Below are positions 32,062 through 33,632 of a DNA stretch of 33,632 nt, in pieces; positions within the stretch are counted from its first letter, which is position 1; each line of letters starts with the position of its first letter. Below the pieces are notes generated by a model. The model was not told the origin of the DNA. It did not search any database and saw only the letters and a list, made by a program, of their open reading frames with translations. Position numbers and translations under genes: made by a program. The DNA lies in contig SPCU01000007.1 in NCBI GenBank assembly GCA_004525545.1, forward strand, positions 1-33,632, in the 5' to 3' direction. This DNA is from Methanomassiliicoccus sp. (GTDB lineage: Archaea > Thermoplasmatota > Thermoplasmata > Methanomassiliicoccales > UBA472).

Positions 32062-32127
32062 TGTCCTATCCCTTTCAAATTCCGATAAGACGTATCTATT
32101 GATAAAATTATTATTGAAGGGACGCCG

Positions 32128-32910
32128 TCACTTGTTCTCCCTATGGAACGAACCATCCCCACCTGATTCCTTTATTTCGGAAATGACCAGGTTAGTGACT
32201 ACCTTCATAGCCTCTTCCGCTGTCTTGTAGTCGGGGGCCGTCATGACCAATCTGTATCGTGGTGCACCGACATACTGGATCTCCAATTCCTCTTCTGCTG
32301 CTTCATGCCCCTTTTTCAAGGCGGCCTTGATGAGGTCCACACCGTCGGGGGCGGGAGAACGGAGTTCCAAAATACCTGAGATCTGCACAAAGGGTGGCGT
32401 GACGTTCTCCTTGGCCACTTCTATGAATGCAGTTGTCCAGTCGCCGGAGAGTTCCATCTCTTCCATGGCGTTGTCATCGATGGCACAGCTCTCGAACGCG
32501 CCGTAGAGCGTTTCGAACTTGTCCACCAGATCGTAACCGAACTCTTCCCAGCATTGGTCCATTGTCTTTTCCAGACGGGTTGCTACTATCTCTAACAACT
32601 TTTCCGCCTTGGTCTCGTTCTTCCATTGCTGAACTTTTTCCCGCCGCTGGTGTTCGTTCACCGACTTCAGCGAGAGATCAATGTGTCCCTTTGAGGAATC
32701 TACACCGAGAACTTTACATACGACCTTCTGGCCCTCACGAACATAGTCGCGTATGTACTTGACCCAGCCGGTGGCCACATCACGTACATGTATGAAACCT
32801 TCCTTTTCGCCGTACTCGTCGAGCGTTACGAACGCTCCGAAGTTCTTGACGCTCTGAACGGTGCAGACCACGAGTTCCCCTTCTTCAGGGAACCCGCTGA
32901 CCCTCGCCAT
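32128..32910 (-). CDS. Translation initiation factor aIF2 subunit alpha
   Basis: A 260-aa protein of normal length. Residues about 8-85 are an S1 domain (GELVVCTVQSVKNFGAFVTL and EGFIHVRDVATGWVKYIRDY), then the helical middle domain (WEEFGYDLVDKFETLYGAFE) and the alpha/beta C-terminal domain that binds the gamma subunit (GAPRYRLVMTAPDYKTAEEA). With the beta and gamma subunits it delivers initiator tRNA to the small ribosomal subunit. The ATG shares its A with the rps27e stop (TAATG), which couples their translation. Nop10 follows after 66 nt. Confidence 0.97.
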   Translation of the reverse strand: MARVSGFPEEGELVVCTVQSVKNFGAFVTLDEYGEKEGFIHVRDVATGWVKYIRDYVREGQKVVCKVLGVDSSKGHIDLSLKSVNEHQRREKVQQWKNETKAEKLLEIVATRLEKTMDQCWEEFGYDLVDKFETLYGAFESCAIDDNAMEEMELSGDWTTAFIEVAKENVTPPFVQISGILELRSPAPDGVDLIKAALKKGHEAAEEELEIQYVGAPRYRLVMTAPDYKTAEEAMKVVTNLVISEIKESGGDGSFHRENK

Positions 32911-33083
32911 TAGTCGACCACCTCAAGCAGCTCCCCTTTAATCTCTCCCTCGCCTCCTCGGGACTTGATCAAGGTAGAGCCGCACACTGCGCAGGCCACG
33001 TTCATGGCCGGCTTCTTGTATGTGATCTGCTCATTTCCGCAATCTTGACATTTGACTTTTATGAACTTACCGGTGGTTGGCAT
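32910..33083 (-). CDS. rps27e: Small ribosomal subunit protein eS27 (S27e)
   Basis: A 57-aa protein beginning MPTTGKFIKVKCQDCGNEQI, with the second zinc pair in CAVCG and ending in GELLEVVD. The four-cysteine ribbon and length match archaeal S27e. The track begins 22 codons earlier, inside rpl44e; the ATG at 33083, with GGAGTGA upstream, is correct by family. It lies 5 nt after rpl44e and overlaps the aIF2alpha start. Confidence 0.96.
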   Translation of the reverse strand: MPTTGKFIKVKCQDCGNEQITYKKPAMNVACAVCGSTLIKSRGGEGEIKGELLEVVD

Positions 33084-33088
33084 TAGCG

Positions 33089-33367
33089 TCACTCCGTCAG
33101 CTCGAATTTCTTGGCCCGGAAGCATCTCTTCTGATGTGCCTTTTTGCACTTCTTACAGCGGTATCTCAGAGATATTCTCTTAGTTGGCTTCTCACGGCCC
33201 TCAGGCTTTGGCCTGGGGAAACCGCCATAACCGGCGGTAGCCCTACGGAACCTTCTCTGACCCCACTTCATCTCGCTGGCCTTTCTCTTCTTAACTCTCT
33301 CGACCTCGTGGTCGGTATGAGTCTTGCAGGATGGACAGTAAGTCTTGATGGACCTAGGCATCTTCAT
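33089..33367 (-). CDS. rpl44e: Large ribosomal subunit protein eL42 (L44e)
   Basis: A 92-aa protein with the L44e opening [20 protein letters not shown] and the second zinc pair in [20 protein letters not shown]. The middle, [20 protein letters not shown], is the conserved tRNA E-site segment. It is first in the translation operon. The track starts three codons earlier at 33376; ATG 33367 gives the family N-terminus and has GGGATGA at a proper distance. Confidence 0.96.
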   Translation of the reverse strand: MKMPRSIKTYCPSCKTHTDHEVERVKKRKASEMKWGQRRFRRATAGYGGFPRPKPEGREKPTKRISLRYRCKKCKKAHQKRCFRAKKFELTE

Positions 33368-33410
33368 TATATTCATCCCTTTGGAGCAAAATTGCCTAAA
33401 TACTCATTCT

Positions 33411-33419
33411 ATATTTAAA
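33411..33419 (-). promoter_or_regulatory. TATA box of the rpl44e operon
   Basis: On the minus strand TTTAAATAT lies about 48 nt before the rpl44e ATG. It predicts a leader of about 20 nt that includes the Shine-Dalgarno sequence. Confidence 0.6.
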
Positions 33420-33632
33420 CCCTTAGCATAAAGAAAACTGTGCTCGAATATGCTGGTTAAGAATCACTGACATTAAGACTTTTGCTATTTCCACAATCGT
33501 CAATTGCTGAACGCATTTACATGATCTGTATTAATTATCGTCTAAATTCACCATTCCAGCAAAAATGATTCAAATAATAGTATATTATATATAATTATAA
33601 AAAAAGAGAGAGGACCGGGATAGAAAACGCTC
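33420..33632. other. A+T-rich intergenic region at the right edge
   Basis: No gene is visible. The tract TATATTATATATAATTATAA near 33580-33600 may be a promoter for a gene beyond the edge on the plus strand. Alternatively, its minus-strand T run may end a transcript entering from the right. Confidence 0.35.

Noticed and set aside
1-33632. CRISPR arrays, insertion sequences, prophage or attachment sites
   Set aside because: No spaced direct repeats, transposase, integrase or terminal inverted repeats were seen; the only tandem repeats are protein-domain repeats in the surface gene.

Overview
The window is archaeal, most likely from the Thermoplasmata and plausibly Methanomassiliicoccales. Signs of an archaeon are: geranylgeranylglyceryl-phosphate synthase next to its UbiA-type partner; RadA; an archaeal CCA-adding enzyme; the rpl44e-rps27e-aIF2alpha-nop10-PAC2 operon; an intron-containing tRNA-Tyr with C1-G72; and TATA boxes about 25-30 nt before start codons with little or no leader. 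A corrinoid-type methyltransferase homologue and a DadD-type deaminase point towards a methanogen. The lineage is inference, since no rRNA or methanogenesis core gene is present.

Layout. 1-3169: small genes (possible partial gene at the left edge, flavodoxin, small hypothetical, alpha/beta hydrolase, CxxC-x17-CxxC zinc protein with a hairpin leader). 3170-8991: surface region with a 1349-aa protein (seven propeller-like repeats, ten FnIII domains, C-terminal anchor) and a GT87-like membrane glycosyltransferase. 8992-13856: ACT-domain protein, MBL-rhodanese persulfide dioxygenase-like protein, and a NikR-type regulator divergent from a ZnuABC-like metal ABC transporter. 14064-19873: the most interesting block, with a UROD/MtaA-type zinc methyltransferase, a 149-aa partner, a TrsS-like radical SAM protein, a zinc ribbon, a DUF169 protein and a PaaK-like adenylate-forming ligase. 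19977-24029: an unlisted 47-aa protein, PdxT, the two ether-lipid prenyltransferases and a site-2 protease. 24013-30488: Trm-G10, RadA, a membrane protein, CCA enzyme, an MBL hydrolase and a DadD-type deaminase. 30501-33632: tRNA-Tyr, a ribbon-helix-helix regulator and the translation operon on the minus strand.

How the genes fit together. The radical SAM protein, the 149-aa protein and the ligase resemble, from memory, members of a bacterial neighbourhood typified by Desulfovibrio vulgaris DVU_1551-1557 (TrsS, CoA ligase DVU_1553, redox protein DVU_1557), whose function is unresolved. Here they sit with a corrinoid-type methyltransferase and a DUF169 protein. GGGPS and DGGGPS make the archaeal lipid core. 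DadD could clear the 5'-deoxyadenosine made by radical SAM enzymes. NikR probably controls metal uptake. Two short genes absent from the ORF track (nop10 and the 47-aa protein) were found by direct translation, and many starts were moved to sites fitting Shine-Dalgarno or TATA positions.
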